The notes: generated by a model from the letters alone, not told the origin. Positions 54,915 to 64,000 are shown, counted from the stretch's first letter. The stretch is DNA of 64,000 bases from Myroides sp. JBRI-B21084 (GCF_030545015.1 NZ_CP120653.1:2170001-2234000); one strand, 5' to 3'. Numbers and translations are program-made.

Positions 54915-56315
54915 ATGAAACATATATATAAAATAACTTTAGCTATTGTTACGGTGGTTTTATTGCAATCGTGTATTGCTACAAAGCCGTATGAAAAGCC
55001 AAATGCTTGGGAAAATGCATCGTTTAATACAAATCAAGTTGTTAAAGATAGCACAGCAACTAATATTTTGCCTTGGCAACAAGTTTTTACCGATGCTTTT
55101 TTACAACAGCACATACAAACTGCGTTAGATAATAATTTAGACATTCGGGTTGCTTTAGAAAATATTAATCAAGCGCAATCGTACCTTTTACAAGGTAAAA
55201 TGGGGTATTTGCCAACCTTTTCAATAGGTACTAACTACACGCATTCGGTAAATTCAATAAATACTCAATTTGGTAAAATTTTAGGTCAACGCCAACGGTT
55301 AGATCAGTTTGATATTACAGGAAGTTTAGGATGGGAAGCTGATATTTGGGGTAAAATCAACAGTAAAAAATTAGCTGCACAAGCTACTTATTTACAAACT
55401 GTTGCTGCACATAAAGCGGTTAAAACGCAATTGGTTGCAATGGTAGCATCAAATTATTACAATTTATTGGCGTTAGATGCACAAAAGCAAATGGCTTTAA
55501 AAACTATTGAAAACCGTACAAAAAGTTTAGAAACGAATAAAGCCTTAAAAGATGCAGGCCGAATTACCGAAGTTGCAGTTAAACAAACCCAAGCTCAACT
55601 TTTAAGCGCCCAAGCTTTGCTATTAGAAATTGAAAATAATATTAAGCATCAAGAAAACGCATTAAGTGTTTTAAAAGGAATGTTTCCTCATGCAATTGAA
55701 CGTTCGGCTTTTACAGATTTACATTTAAATATTGATACAAACGAAGGGATTGCACTTCAAATTTTAAATAACAGACCCGATGTTGTGGCTGCCGAATTAG
55801 GTTTTAGAAATGCATTTGAACTTACTAATGTTGCCAAAGCAAGTTTTTATCCTACTTTAAGGTTAACTGCAAATGGCGGATTGCAATCGGTAGATTTTGA
55901 AAAATTGTTTGATCCAACTTCGTTTTTTGCAAGTATTATAGCGGGTATTGCGCAACCAGTGTTAAACGGAAGACAAATTCGTACGCAATACGAAATAAGT
56001 TTATCAAACAAAGAAAAAGCGTTTTTAAATTACAAACAAACTGTTTTAAATGCTAGTAAAGAAATTTCTGATGCGTTGTATGCAATCGACATCAATAAAA
56101 AGAAACTGGTTTTAAAACAACAAGAAGCCGAAGCCTATACAACTGCCGTGAATTACTCGCAAGAATTGTTAAACAATGGTATGGCTAGTTACTTAGAGGT
56201 TTTAACAGCTACCGAAAGTGAATTAAATGCGCAGTTAAACATTATTTCAACACAATATAATTTATGGAACGCTAACATACAGCTTTACAAAGCTATGGGT
56301 GGTGGTGTTAACTAA
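54915..56315 (+). CDS. RND efflux outer membrane channel (TolC/NodT family lipoprotein)
   Basis: A 466-aa outer membrane factor with a lipoprotein signal (LLQSCIAT, Cys about 19) and the two internal repeats of long helices (TALDNNLDIRVALENINQAQ and ILNNRPDVVAAELGFRNAFE). RPDV is a hallmark of NodT-type channels. It starts two bases after the permease stop and completes a tripartite pump. It is the last gene of the operon, followed by a terminator. Confidence 0.94.
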   Translation: MKHIYKITLAIVTVVLLQSCIATKPYEKPNAWENASFNTNQVVKDSTATNILPWQQVFTDAFLQQHIQTALDNNLDIRVALENINQAQSYLLQGKMGYLPTFSIGTNYTHSVNSINTQFGKILGQRQRLDQFDITGSLGWEADIWGKINSKKLAAQATYLQTVAAHKAVKTQLVAMVASNYYNLLALDAQKQMALKTIENRTKSLETNKALKDAGRITEVAVKQTQAQLLSAQALLLEIENNIKHQENALSVLKGMFPHAIERSAFTDLHLNIDTNEGIALQILNNRPDVVAAELGFRNAFELTNVAKASFYPTLRLTANGGLQSVDFEKLFDPTSFFASIIAGIAQPVLNGRQIRTQYEISLSNKEKAFLNYKQTVLNASKEISDALYAIDINKKKLVLKQQEAEAYTTAVNYSQELLNNGMASYLEVLTATESELNAQLNIISTQYNLWNANIQLYKAMGGGVN

Positions 56316-56335
56316 ATTTTTTCTCTATAAAAATT

Positions 56336-56370
56336 AAGTTGCAAGTTTTTAAAATTTGCAACTTTTTTTA
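56336..56370 (+). terminator. Terminator of the efflux operon
   Basis: AAGTTGCAA (56336-56344) pairs with TTGCAACTT (56356-56364), followed by a T run. Confidence 0.75.
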
Positions 56371-56385
56371 TGCCGCTAAAAGTTT

Positions 56386-56393
56386 TATATTTG
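56386..56393 (+). promoter_or_regulatory. -7 element before the C1q-like pair
   Basis: TATATTTG, 11 bp before ATG 56405; a -33 TTTG at proper spacing is not obvious. Confidence 0.4.
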
Positions 56394-56404
56394 AAAGAAA
56401 AGGA

Positions 56405-56983
56405 ATGAACAAACTGTTTTTTTTAATTTTTATACTTTTTTGTACAGCAGGTAATGCACAAGAAACGTTTCATTACCAAGGTAACGCTACCCAGTTTTTT
56501 AATTTAAGACCTGGTACCGATAAAACTTTTCACTACATACAAATGAATAAAGCGCACATTATTAAAAACACTTTATTTGCAATTGATGAAAAAACCGAAA
56601 AACTTTTAATTCCTGAAAGTGGCTATTACGAAATTTCAGCATCGTTTCAATTTAATCCAAGTACCAGCGTTATTAAATACAGCAGGGCAGGTGTTAACTT
56701 TGGAATTGTACAAATTGCTAGCGGAATTGAACAATATGTAGCTGCAACACGGAAATCATACGATCAAGAAAATCAAGACGATTTTTCTATAATTAAAGTC
56801 CATCCAACCATAGTTTATTTAGAAAAAGATGCCGTTGTAGCTGGCGCTATTAGTGCAGGTTTATTAAGTAATCCGCTTTTAAGTTGTGAGTTGGGATGTC
56901 CTAAAAAGAAGAAAGAATGTGTTTCGTTTTCATTTACTATTAAATTAATTAGCGATGGAGAAGGTTTTCAAAGATATTATTAA
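56405..56983 (+). CDS. Secreted C1q/TNF-like beta-sandwich protein 1
   Basis: A 192-aa protein from ATG 56405, where MNKLFFLIFILFCTAGNAQ forms a signal peptide; the open frame begins 22 codons earlier, inside the efflux terminator. The pattern FNLRPGTDKTFHYIQ, PESGYYEISASFQFNP, and a late strand KDAVVAGAISAGLL resembles C1q/TNF-like jelly rolls (GxYxIS motif). A CELGCPKKKKEC segment near the end could form a disulfide. It overlaps the start of the next, similar gene by 29 bp. Confidence 0.68.
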   Translation: MNKLFFLIFILFCTAGNAQETFHYQGNATQFFNLRPGTDKTFHYIQMNKAHIIKNTLFAIDEKTEKLLIPESGYYEISASFQFNPSTSVIKYSRAGVNFGIVQIASGIEQYVAATRKSYDQENQDDFSIIKVHPTIVYLEKDAVVAGAISAGLLSNPLLSCELGCPKKKKECVSFSFTIKLISDGEGFQRYY

Positions 56984-57521
56984 ACTATTAATACTATTTG
57001 TTGGTATAAGTGGTTTTGCACAGGAAAAAACGTTTTATATACGCAGTTTGCGCAGTATTCATTTACAAAATACTCCTAATGAAATGCAGCAATTACGTTT
57101 TCAGCCAATTGATGTGGTTTATAATAAAATCACTCAATTTTTAAACGATAAAATCACAATTTCTGCCGATGGTACTTATGAAATTTCTGCTTTTGCAAAT
57201 ATAAATCCAGGTGTTATGGGTAGTACTGTTAAAGACAGCATTCATATGGAATTGTATCTTATTAAAAATCCTAATTCTTCTTCAGAATCTATTTTAGGGA
57301 AAACCGAATTTAAATACAGCTATGGCAATTTTGATGTTGCCGCCGGACTTTTAATTGGACCTTTTGAAGTTGTAATGCAAAAAAACGACGAAATATCGCT
57401 TTGGGTTAAAATTTTACCAACATCTACAATAGCTATAAACCAAAGTGATAAATACGATCATGTTACCAAGCCAACAGGCATGCAACAAATTGCCGGAATG
57501 CGGATTGCTAAATTATTATAA
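56955..57521 (+). CDS. Secreted C1q/TNF-like beta-sandwich protein 2
   Basis: A 188-aa protein with a signal peptide ending at GFAQ (about residue 22). It shares the strand order and the ADGTYEISAFANINP motif with its upstream neighbour, and ends QIAGMRIAKLL. The two are probably distant paralogues. Its start lies 29 bp inside the previous gene, so translation is probably coupled; its stop overlaps the end of the converging cardiolipin synthase gene by six bases. Confidence 0.66.
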   Translation: MEKVFKDIIKLLILFVGISGFAQEKTFYIRSLRSIHLQNTPNEMQQLRFQPIDVVYNKITQFLNDKITISADGTYEISAFANINPGVMGSTVKDSIHMELYLIKNPNSSSESILGKTEFKYSYGNFDVAAGLLIGPFEVVMQKNDEISLWVKILPTSTIAINQSDKYDHVTKPTGMQQIAGMRIAKLL

Positions 57522-58982
57522 TAGCGGTGCTAATAATCTGCAAATAGATGCAAATGCTTTGTAATACCATTTTTTTGAATTCCAAAATTCGGTTGTAAAA
57601 AGGTTACTTTCTAAAGTATCTTTATAAAATTGTTCTGAAAGTTGTTTAGCAAAAAGAGGGTCTAATACCAATGCCGAAAGTTCAAAATTAATTAAAAAAC
57701 TTCTTGAGTCTAAATTTGTTGTTCCTACATAACTCAGTAAGCCGTCAATACATATTGTTTTTGCGTGAATAAAGCCTTTTTTGTATAAAAAAACGTTCAT
57801 TCCACGTTCAACAAATGGTTTTAAAAACGATAAAGATGCAGCTTGTACAACAGCCGAATCGCTTTTTGCGGGTATCATTAACGAAACTTCAACTCCTTTA
57901 GAAATGGCAATTAACAATGCGGTTTTAAACGATTCGGTAGGTATAAAATACGGCGTGCATAGTTGAATGCTTTTTTGTGCTGTAGAAATGCTTAAAATCA
58001 TTGCTTCCATTATATACGGTGGGGTATCACCAGGCGATGATAAAGCAAATGTTACAGGTAATTTTTTTAAGAAATTGTTAGATAATTTGGGTAAATAATG
58101 TGCGTTTAAACTATATGTTTTTAAAGCGATACTTTGCCAATGTAACCAAAATTGAGCTTGTAAAACTTTGGTAGCATCTCCAAAAATACGAATTGATGTA
58201 TCGCGCCAAAACACATTGTATTTATTTGGATTTATATATTTGTCTGAAATGTTTATACCGCCAACATATCCAATTAATCCATCAATAATAATTATTTTTC
58301 TGTGATTGCGGTAATTACTGTTTGCTAATGATGAAAAACGTACAGGTAAGAAAATTTCGAATTGAATTCCCAAACTCTCGTAATATTTTTTACGTTTTGC
58401 TAAGGCACCCGATCCAAAATCATCAATAATTAAACGTATTTCTACACCATTTTTTGCTTTTTCAACCAAAATATTTAAAATTTGGCTGCCAATTTCATCT
58501 TCATCAAAAATATAATATTCTAAATGAATGTGGTGTTTTGCATTTTTTAGATCGTTTAATAAAACAGCAAATTTTTCTTCACCATTGCTTAAAAGCTCTA
58601 CAATGTTGTTTGATGTAGGTATAGAAACTTTAGTGTTAGCCAAATATTCAAAGGCATCGTTTAAATGATCGTCGTACGTTTGGGTAAGTTCAATTTCTTT
58701 AGATATAAAAGGTGCTAAATCATTCCAACGTGTATCTAATAATGTTTTATACCTATGGTCTAATTTTTTAAAATAGTTTTCTTTTTTAAATTTTTGTCCA
58801 AAAAAGTAATATAAAACAACACCAATAATAGGTAAAAAAACTATGACCATTAACCAAGCAATTGTTTTTTCGGGTTTGCCGTTTTCAATTAAAATGGTTA
58901 TAAAAGCAGTTGTGTTTACTAAAGTTAACGGAATCCAATACCACGTTTTAATAAATTCCAAAATAGTAAGTAAGTTTTCCAT
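57516..58982 (-). CDS. cls: Cardiolipin synthase (phospholipase D family)
   Basis: A 488-aa membrane enzyme from ATG 58982, with another Met three codons upstream. Two N-terminal helices (WIPLTLVNTTAFITILI, TIAWLMVIVFLPIIGVVLYY) precede two HKD motifs: HRKIIIIDGLIGYVGGIN near 235 and HAKTICIDGLLSYVGTTN near 415. It joins two phosphatidylglycerols to make cardiolipin and glycerol at the inner membrane. It is monocistronic, divergent from pth, and converges tail to tail with the C1q-like pair. Confidence 0.93.
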   Translation of the reverse strand: MENLLTILEFIKTWYWIPLTLVNTTAFITILIENGKPEKTIAWLMVIVFLPIIGVVLYYFFGQKFKKENYFKKLDHRYKTLLDTRWNDLAPFISKEIELTQTYDDHLNDAFEYLANTKVSIPTSNNIVELLSNGEEKFAVLLNDLKNAKHHIHLEYYIFDEDEIGSQILNILVEKAKNGVEIRLIIDDFGSGALAKRKKYYESLGIQFEIFLPVRFSSLANSNYRNHRKIIIIDGLIGYVGGINISDKYINPNKYNVFWRDTSIRIFGDATKVLQAQFWLHWQSIALKTYSLNAHYLPKLSNNFLKKLPVTFALSSPGDTPPYIMEAMILSISTAQKSIQLCTPYFIPTESFKTALLIAISKGVEVSLMIPAKSDSAVVQAASLSFLKPFVERGMNVFLYKKGFIHAKTICIDGLLSYVGTTNLDSRSFLINFELSALVLDPLFAKQLSEQFYKDTLESNLFTTEFWNSKKWYYKAFASICRLLAPLL

Positions 58983-58995
58983 AACTTGCACAAGT

Positions 58996-59029
58996 TTTGT
59001 TCTAAATTACCCATTTGTTAATACATTTG
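58996..59029 (+). promoter_or_regulatory. Promoter of pth
   Basis: TTTG (58996-58999), 22 bp, TACATTTG (59022-59029). Transcription would start near 59034, after the ATG at 59032, so the ATG at 59089 is preferred for pth. Confidence 0.65.
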
Positions 59030-59088
59030 CAATGAATTTTTTTAAAAATTGGTTTAGTAAACCTACAAACGAAAGTACAACACAAATA

Positions 59089-59655
59089 ATGAAAAAATAT
59101 TTAATTGTTGGGTTAGGCAATATTGGTGCCGATTACGTTAACACACGTCATAATATTGGTTTTAAAGCAGTAGATTTTATGGCGCAAGAAGCAAATGAAA
59201 ATTTTGAAACGGTAAAATTGGGTGCTTTGGCTCAAATTAAAGTTAAAAATAAGGTTTTACTTTTGCTAAAACCTAATACATACATGAATTTATCGGGTAA
59301 AGCGTTGCAATTTTGGATGGAAAAAGAAAAAATTGCTAAAGAAAATGTGTTAATTATTACAGATGATTTAAATTTACCTTTTGGAACCATACGTTTAAAA
59401 GCAAAAGGATCAGACGGCGGGCACAACGGTTTAAAACACATACAACAGGTTTTAAATAGTGCAGAATACCCAAGATTGCGCTTTGGGATATCTGATGCTT
59501 TTAAAAAAGGGCAACAAGTTGATTATGTTTTGGGTGAGTGGAGCAATGAAGAAACCATAGCTTTAAAAGAACGATTAAGCGTAGTTTCGCAAGCTGTAAA
59601 AGAATTTGCACTAGCAGGTTTAAATAATGCAATGAATAATTTTAATGGAAAATAA
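59089..59655 (+). CDS. pth: Peptidyl-tRNA hydrolase
   Basis: A 188-aa enzyme that frees tRNA from stalled peptidyl-tRNA. The start MKKYLIVGLGNIGADYVNTRHN sits at the usual N-terminus; the frame is open upstream and an ATG at 59032 would add 19 residues, but that codon precedes the likely transcription start. Key residues are Asn and His in GLGNIGADYVNTRHNIGF, Asn in LKPNTYMNLSG, Asp in DDLNLPFG, and Asn in GGHNGLKHI. A lipoprotein gene follows three bases after the stop. Confidence 0.94.
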   Translation: MKKYLIVGLGNIGADYVNTRHNIGFKAVDFMAQEANENFETVKLGALAQIKVKNKVLLLLKPNTYMNLSGKALQFWMEKEKIAKENVLIITDDLNLPFGTIRLKAKGSDGGHNGLKHIQQVLNSAEYPRLRFGISDAFKKGQQVDYVLGEWSNEETIALKERLSVVSQAVKEFALAGLNNAMNNFNGK

Positions 59656-59658
59656 ATA

Positions 59659-60183
59659 ATGAAAAAAATTTTAACGCTACTTACATTTGCTGCTTTGGCA
59701 ACTGGTTGTAGCACATCAAAAGGCGTAGAGTCTACCAATTGGTTAGGTAAAAAAGTAACTATGATTTCTGTAGCACCCGAAGGTGGTAAAGTAACTGCAA
59801 CTCGCGAATTTGAAAAAGGGTTAAACCTTGAAGGTTTTGAACAATTATACCCACAAACCAAGTATAATCCTGAAACTGTTTTAGTAGAGTATAGCTTTGA
59901 TAGAAACCGTGCTAAAGATTTACATGCCGACGATTTTTACAAAGAAGAATTGTTTATGGAAATACCAGCAAACGCTTTTAAAAAACAATACAAGGATACC
60001 GAATTAGAGCAAGTGAAACTAGTTTACGGTAAACATTGTTATTGCAAAGGTGAAGCTGGATATTCTAAAATTACACAAGGTACTTTAAAATTAGATCATT
60101 CTGAAAAACATACAAAAGTTAAATTAATGTTTAAAGCGCCACACAGCTCTGTTATTGAAAATGTGGAGTTTATTGTAGAATAA
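59659..60183 (+). CDS. Lipoprotein of unknown function
   Basis: A 174-aa protein with a lipoprotein signal (LATGCST, Cys17). The mature part has several strands and a KHCYCKGEAGYSKI segment with a close Cys pair; no family was recognised. It lies three bases after pth and is probably co-transcribed with it. A short hairpin follows. Confidence 0.68.
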   Translation: MKKILTLLTFAALATGCSTSKGVESTNWLGKKVTMISVAPEGGKVTATREFEKGLNLEGFEQLYPQTKYNPETVLVEYSFDRNRAKDLHADDFYKEELFMEIPANAFKKQYKDTELEQVKLVYGKHCYCKGEAGYSKITQGTLKLDHSEKHTKVKLMFKAPHSSVIENVEFIVE

Positions 60184-60188
60184 GTTCT

Positions 60189-60213
60189 AAAGTGTCTTTT
60201 TAAGGCACTTTTT
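60189..60213 (+). terminator. Intrinsic terminator
   Basis: AAAGTG and CACTTT arms with a loop of about 11 nt and a T run; weak stem. Confidence 0.5.
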
Positions 60214-60228
60214 TTATATCTTTAAAAT

Positions 60229-60648
60229 ATGAAAACATTATTAGCACTTATTATAAGTAGTTTTACTTTAGTTGGTACAGCGCAAAATACCAGCGAACCA
60301 TTGGCTGAAACTACCAAAACAGTAAACGATACCTTAAATGATTTATTAGATGGTAACGTAAATACTTATACCACAACAACAGGTAAAAGTATTTATAGAT
60401 ATGTTATTGAAAATTACAGATATCCAGAACAGGCAATAGAAGAAGCTGTTTCAGGTACCATATATGTTTTTTTTATTGTTGAAGAAAATGGAACTGTTGA
60501 AAAAGTTAATATAGAAAAAAGTTTAAGTCCAGCGTGCGATACCGAAGCCATAAGGGTAATTAAAAGTTTAAAAATGCATCCTATTTTAGTTGATGAAAAG
60601 CCAGTTCGCATGCGCTTTCGTATGCCTATACGTTTACAGTTAGAATAA
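60229..60648 (+). CDS. Periplasmic protein with a TonB C-terminal domain
   Basis: A 139-aa protein with a signal peptide ending near GTAQ (residue 19) and a C-terminal TonB-like domain (IENYRYPEQAIEEAVSGTIY, FFIVEENGTVEKVNIEKSL, DTEAIRVIKSLKMHPILVDE). It has no N-terminal membrane anchor or proline-rich linker, so it is not a full energy transducer; free TonB-C proteins are common in Bacteroidota with uncertain roles. It is monocistronic. Confidence 0.8.
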   Translation: MKTLLALIISSFTLVGTAQNTSEPLAETTKTVNDTLNDLLDGNVNTYTTTTGKSIYRYVIENYRYPEQAIEEAVSGTIYVFFIVEENGTVEKVNIEKSLSPACDTEAIRVIKSLKMHPILVDEKPVRMRFRMPIRLQLE

Positions 60649-60660
60649 GATGTAAATTAA

Positions 60661-60792
60661 AAGATGTTCTCCGAAAATGAGCTGCTTGTCAAGCTGAACT
60701 TGATTCAGCTTCTCATAATACTTAATAAATCAAAAGCGATTTCGCATCAAGTGCGAAATAACAAAGAGGCTGCCTTTTCGGACAGCCTCTTT
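60661..60792 (-). repeat. Dispersed intergenic repeat, copy B
   Basis: Reverse-complement relative of 2358-2516. It contains a perfect ATTTCGCA/TGCGAAAT hairpin (60739-60759) and an AAAGAGGCTG terminator hairpin. It also carries inverted TCAAGCTGAACTTGATTCAGCTT (shown here in part: AAGCTGAACTTGATTCAGC). No gene lies within it. Confidence 0.65.
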
Positions 60793-60795
60793 TAT
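60763..60795. terminator. Terminator of aspS within the repeat
   Basis: AAAGAGGCTG (60763-60772) pairs with CAGCCTCTTT (60783-60792); on the minus strand it follows aspS closely. Confidence 0.75.
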
Positions 60796-60800
60796 TTTGT

Positions 60801-62555
60801 TTATGCTTTTACGTTTAGCATTATTGATAATTCATTTAATTGAGCATCGTCTATAGTTGCAGGTGCATCAATCATCACATCACGACCTGAATTGTTTTTA
60901 GGGAAAGCAATAAAATCACGAATAGTTTCTTGTCCACCTAAAATTGCTGTTAAACGGTCTAATCCAAAAGCTAAACCACCATGCGGCGGAGCACCGAACT
61001 GAAATGCATTCATTAAAAAGCCAAACTGTTCTTGTGCTTGCTCTTGTGTAAAACCTAAATGTTTAAACATTAAAGCTTGCATTTCTTTATCGTGTATACG
61101 AATAGATCCACCACCAATTTCGTTTCCATTTAAAACTAAATCGTAAGCATTTGCACGTACTTTACCAGGATCGGTATCTAATAAATGCATATCTTCTGGT
61201 TTTGGCGATGTAAACGGATGGTGCATTGCATGAAAACGAGCGGAATCCTCATCCCATTCTAACAACGGAAAATCAACTACCCATAACGGAGCAAATTCAT
61301 TAGGTTTACGCAATCCTAAACGGTTACCTAATTCCATACGCAATGCCGATAGTTGAGCGCGTGTTTTGTTTGCTGGTCCTGATAAAACCAAAATTAAATC
61401 GCCTTCTTGTGCATTGGTTGCAGCAGCCCAATTTGCTAAATCGTTTTGATCGTAAAATTTATCTACCGATGATTTATATTGATTGTTAGCTTCGCATTTT
61501 ACATATACCATGCCCGATGCACCTACTTGCGGACGTTTAACCCACTCAATTAACGCATCAATTTCTTTACGGGTGTATGTTGCACCACCTGGTACAGCAA
61601 TACCTACCACTAATTCGGCCGAATTAAATACGGCAAAATCTTTATGCTGTGCTACAGCGTTTAATTCGCCAAATTTCATTCCAAAACGAATGTCTGGTTT
61701 ATCGTTACCATAAGTAGTCATGGCTTCTTCAAACGTCATTCGCGGAAATTTTTCAATATCTAAATTGTGGAATTTTTTAAGTAAATGGCATGTTAAACCT
61801 TCAAAAACATTTAAAATATCTTCTTGTTCAATAAAAGCCATTTCACAATCAATTTGTGTAAATTCAGGCTGACGGTCGGCACGTAAATCTTCGTCGCGGA
61901 AACATTTTACAATTTGAAAATATTTATCCATACCGCCTACCATTAACAATTGTTTAAAGGTTTGTGGCGATTGTGGCAACGCGTAAAACTGACCCGGATT
62001 CATACGTGAAGGCACCACAAAATCGCGTGCACCTTCAGGAGTCGATTTTATTAAATAAGGTGTTTCAACTTCACAAAAATCTAAATTTGAAAGGTAGTTT
62101 CGTACTTCTTGTGCTACTTTATGTCTAAAAAGCAAACTGTTTTTTACAGGGTTTCTACGAATATCTAAGTATCTGTATTTCATACGAATGTCTTCGCCGC
62201 CGTCGGTTTCATCTTCAATAGTAAAAGGCGGTAATTGTGCTTCGTTTAAAATAGTTAATTCGTTCACTAAAACTTCAATTTCGCCAGTAGGTATGTTGGT
62301 GTTTTTAGATTCACGTTCAATAACAGTACCCTTTACCTGAATAACAAATTCGCGTCCTAAAGATTTTGCAAGTTGCATTACATCGGTATTTGTGCGCGAT
62401 TCATCAAAAATAAGTTGTGTAATTCCGTAACGGTCGCGTAAATCAACCCAAATCATAAAACCTTTATCACGTGATTTTTGTACCCATCCCGCTAAAGTAA
62501 CTTCTTTATTAACATCGGCTAAACGTAGTGCGCCGCAATTTTCACTTCTGTACAT
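60801..62555 (-). CDS. aspS: Aspartyl-tRNA synthetase
   Basis: A 584-aa class II synthetase of bacterial type. The N-terminal OB-fold anticodon domain opens [20 protein letters not shown]. Motif 2 includes [20 protein letters not shown], and motif 3 is [19 protein letters not shown] insertion domain lies in the middle (~290-420). It charges tRNA-Asp. On the minus strand TACATTTG (62585 to 62578) is a -7 element 22 bp before the ATG. It is monocistronic and ends at the terminator in the dispersed repeat. Confidence 0.96.
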   Translation of the reverse strand: MYRSENCGALRLADVNKEVTLAGWVQKSRDKGFMIWVDLRDRYGITQLIFDESRTNTDVMQLAKSLGREFVIQVKGTVIERESKNTNIPTGEIEVLVNELTILNEAQLPPFTIEDETDGGEDIRMKYRYLDIRRNPVKNSLLFRHKVAQEVRNYLSNLDFCEVETPYLIKSTPEGARDFVVPSRMNPGQFYALPQSPQTFKQLLMVGGMDKYFQIVKCFRDEDLRADRQPEFTQIDCEMAFIEQEDILNVFEGLTCHLLKKFHNLDIEKFPRMTFEEAMTTYGNDKPDIRFGMKFGELNAVAQHKDFAVFNSAELVVGIAVPGGATYTRKEIDALIEWVKRPQVGASGMVYVKCEANNQYKSSVDKFYDQNDLANWAAATNAQEGDLILVLSGPANKTRAQLSALRMELGNRLGLRKPNEFAPLWVVDFPLLEWDEDSARFHAMHHPFTSPKPEDMHLLDTDPGKVRANAYDLVLNGNEIGGGSIRIHDKEMQALMFKHLGFTQEQAQEQFGFLMNAFQFGAPPHGGLAFGLDRLTAILGGQETIRDFIAFPKNNSGRDVMIDAPATIDDAQLNELSIMLNVKA

Positions 62556-62577
62556 TTTTCAAAAAAAATTGTTTATG

Positions 62578-62585
62578 CAAATGTA
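62578..62585 (-). promoter_or_regulatory. -7 element of aspS
   Basis: TACATTTG on the minus strand, 22 bp before the start codon; no clear -33 TTTG. Confidence 0.45.
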
Positions 62586-62775
62586 CTATTTTGTAAGTAA
62601 CTTTTATAATTAAATGTGTTGTGTAAGGATTCTATTTTTTAAAAACTGTTTTAATAAAAGGTAAATTATGAACAAATCCTTTTTTTGTGCTATTTGATTA
62701 AACTTTTATAGATAAATGTTGTTAAAACAGTATGTTTTATTTTGTGAAACTTAAGGTTTTGTTAAAAAAAATCAT

Positions 62776-62783
62776 TATGTTTG
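62776..62783 (+). promoter_or_regulatory. -7 element of the brnQ-like gene
   Basis: TATGTTTG, 28 bp before the ATG; the nearest TTTG (62758-62761) is only 14 bp upstream, shorter than usual. Confidence 0.4.
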
Positions 62784-62811
62784 ATGTTAGTCAAGTTAAA
62801 ATTTAGAAAGA

Positions 62812-64000
62812 ATGGATATAAGAAAGCAAAGAACGATTCTGTTTTTAGGTATGGCATTATTTGCTATGTTTTTTGGAGCAGGAAATTTACTTTTACCCGC
62901 ATTTTTAGGATATCAAACTCGTGCAGATTGGCCCGAAACTTTAGGCGGTTTTTCGCTTACAGCAATTTTAGCGCCTGTATTAGGAATTTTTGCAGTTGCT
63001 GTTTCGGGTAAGTATTTTACCGATTTAGGTGCACGTGCGCATTTAAAATTGGCGTTTGTATTATCGTTTATAAATGTGCTTTGTATTGGTCCATTAATTG
63101 CATTGCCACGTGCGGGCGCCTCGGTTTACGAAGTTGCCATAAAACCAATTATTCCAGATGCGCAATCGGTATGGGTATGTATTTTGTTTTTTGGTGCGGT
63201 TATGCTAGCATCAATTTCTTTAAATAAAATTACAGGTATATTAGGGAAAATTTTCGCTCCAATTTTATTGTTCTTTTTAGCATTGTTAATAGTACCGGCT
63301 TTGTTTTTAGGTACAACGACTAATTTACAAGCAACCATACTTGAAAATCGTTTTTATATTGGTTTTCAAGAAGGATATCAAACAATGGATGTGTTGGCTG
63401 GAGTTATTTTTGCTGCACTTTTAATAGTAGGTGCTACTCGTAAAGGGTATTCACATACAAAAGATAAGGTAGAAGTTGTAGTAAAATCGGCTATTTATGC
63501 TGCAGTTTGGATGTTGTTGGTGTATGGGGGCTTGTTTTATTTGGGAGCAAATATCCAAGCTGATACCAGTACAGTAACGCATTCATCAATACTTGTGCAT
63601 ATTGCCACTCAATATTACGGCAACAACGGTGTTTATTTAATTTCGGCAATTATGTTGTTAGCTTGTTTAACAACTGCAATTGCATTAACGGCTGGTTCGG
63701 CGAACTTTTTTGAACGATTAACAAGTGGAAAATTAGGCTATATTGAAGGTGTTATTTCTATAACATTGGTTTCAATATTTTTAGCAATTACAGGTGTTGA
63801 TACCATTATTGAGTATGCAGCTGCGTTATTAAATTTTATATATCCGGTAACGTTGGTTTTAATACTATCTGTATTGTTATTTGGTAAAACAATTACCAAT
63901 AATAAACCATATTTAATAACACTTTTAGTAACTATGGTAATATCGTTACTACGCGTGTTGGTAGGTTGGTTTCCCAAAGAAACTACTTTGGCAGATTTAT
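62812..64000 (+). CDS. brnQ: BrnQ-type branched-chain amino acid transporter, 5' part
   Basis: The frame opens at ATG 62812 (MDIRKQRTILFLGMALFAMF) and is still open at the right edge after 396 codons; the family is about 430 residues, so only the end is missing. The signature FGAGNLLLPAFLGYQ is at residues 21-35, and about eleven hydrophobic helices follow, including GPLIALPRAGASVYEV and LACLTTAIALTAGSANFF. BrnQ (LIVCS family) carriers import Leu, Ile and Val with Na or H. It is divergent from aspS. Confidence 0.92.
   Translation, partial: MDIRKQRTILFLGMALFAMFFGAGNLLLPAFLGYQTRADWPETLGGFSLTAILAPVLGIFAVAVSGKYFTDLGARAHLKLAFVLSFINVLCIGPLIALPRAGASVYEVAIKPIIPDAQSVWVCILFFGAVMLASISLNKITGILGKIFAPILLFFLALLIVPALFLGTTTNLQATILENRFYIGFQEGYQTMDVLAGVIFAALLIVGATRKGYSHTKDKVEVVVKSAIYAAVWMLLVYGGLFYLGANIQADTSTVTHSSILVHIATQYYGNNGVYLISAIMLLACLTTAIALTAGSANFFERLTSGKLGYIEGVISITLVSIFLAITGVDTIIEYAAALLNFIYPVTLVLILSVLLFGKTITNNKPYLITLLVTMVISLLRVLVGWFPKETTLADL

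Overview
The window comes from a low-GC member of the Bacteroidota, almost certainly a Flavobacteriaceae of the Flavobacterium/Myroides type. The sequence shows type IX secretion C-terminal sorting domains, the gliding genes gldB and gldC beside nadE, a murF-alr fusion, SusC-like TonB receptors, weak or absent Shine-Dalgarno sequences, and promoters of the flavobacterial TTTG-N19-22-TAnnTTTG form. The 16S sequence also reads as Flavobacteriaceae. The genus is not settled from sequence alone.

Layout. 0-5 kb: the end of a prolyl oligopeptidase, a zinc alcohol dehydrogenase, peptidase E, a TatA/B protein and a PAP2 phosphatase. 5-7 kb: a 170-bp dispersed repeat, a tiny lipoprotein carrying a G9 tract, and a type IX cargo protein. 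7-11 kb: a DtxR-type regulator and ZIP transporter divergent from a TonB receptor, sharing a palindromic operator. 11-16 kb: tandem RlpA proteins, a CYTH phosphatase, a 'site-specific recombinase' family membrane protein and DNA polymerase IV. 16-21 kb: an Omp28 lipoprotein divergent from a TlpA/DUF6029 pair, then rpsA. 21-23.5 kb: a second 170-bp repeat, a broken Rhs core, an orphan Rhs C-terminal (toxin-like) domain with an overlapping lipoprotein frameshifted at a T10 tract, and a gene-free mosaic of short repeats. 23.4-29 kb: a complete rRNA operon (tRNA-Val, 16S, tRNA-Ile, tRNA-Ala, 23S, 5S) with three tandem promoters.

29-36 kb: two secreted proteins of unknown function (one with a YARHG domain), DUF808 and DUF4256 proteins, and a MocR-type regulator divergent from a TonB receptor. 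The MocR protein lacks the PLP-binding lysine. 36-45.6 kb: two mosaic type IX LRR-like proteins flanking rpe, gldC, gldB, nadE and dnaG, then a sulfur-detoxification pair (MBL-rhodanese and TauE). 45.6-50 kb: murF-alr, mscL, a secreted protein and three tandem tRNA-Gly genes. 50-56.3 kb: a self-contained RND efflux operon with its own MarR-like regulator and a perfect palindromic operator. 56.3-64 kb: two small secreted beta-sandwich proteins, cardiolipin synthase, pth, a lipoprotein, a TonB-C protein, aspS, and the start of a BrnQ-type transporter that runs off the end.

Most of the window is core chromosome. The accessory signals are concentrated at 5.1-6.7 kb, 21.2-23.4 kb and in the two LRR-like genes. 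The best candidates for unusual biology are the Rhs C-terminal/lipoprotein pair with its slippable tract, the G9 lipoprotein, the lysine-less MocR regulator, and the 18-bp terminator-like hairpin inside the second rlpA gene. Functions are inferred from motifs read by eye; no database search was run.
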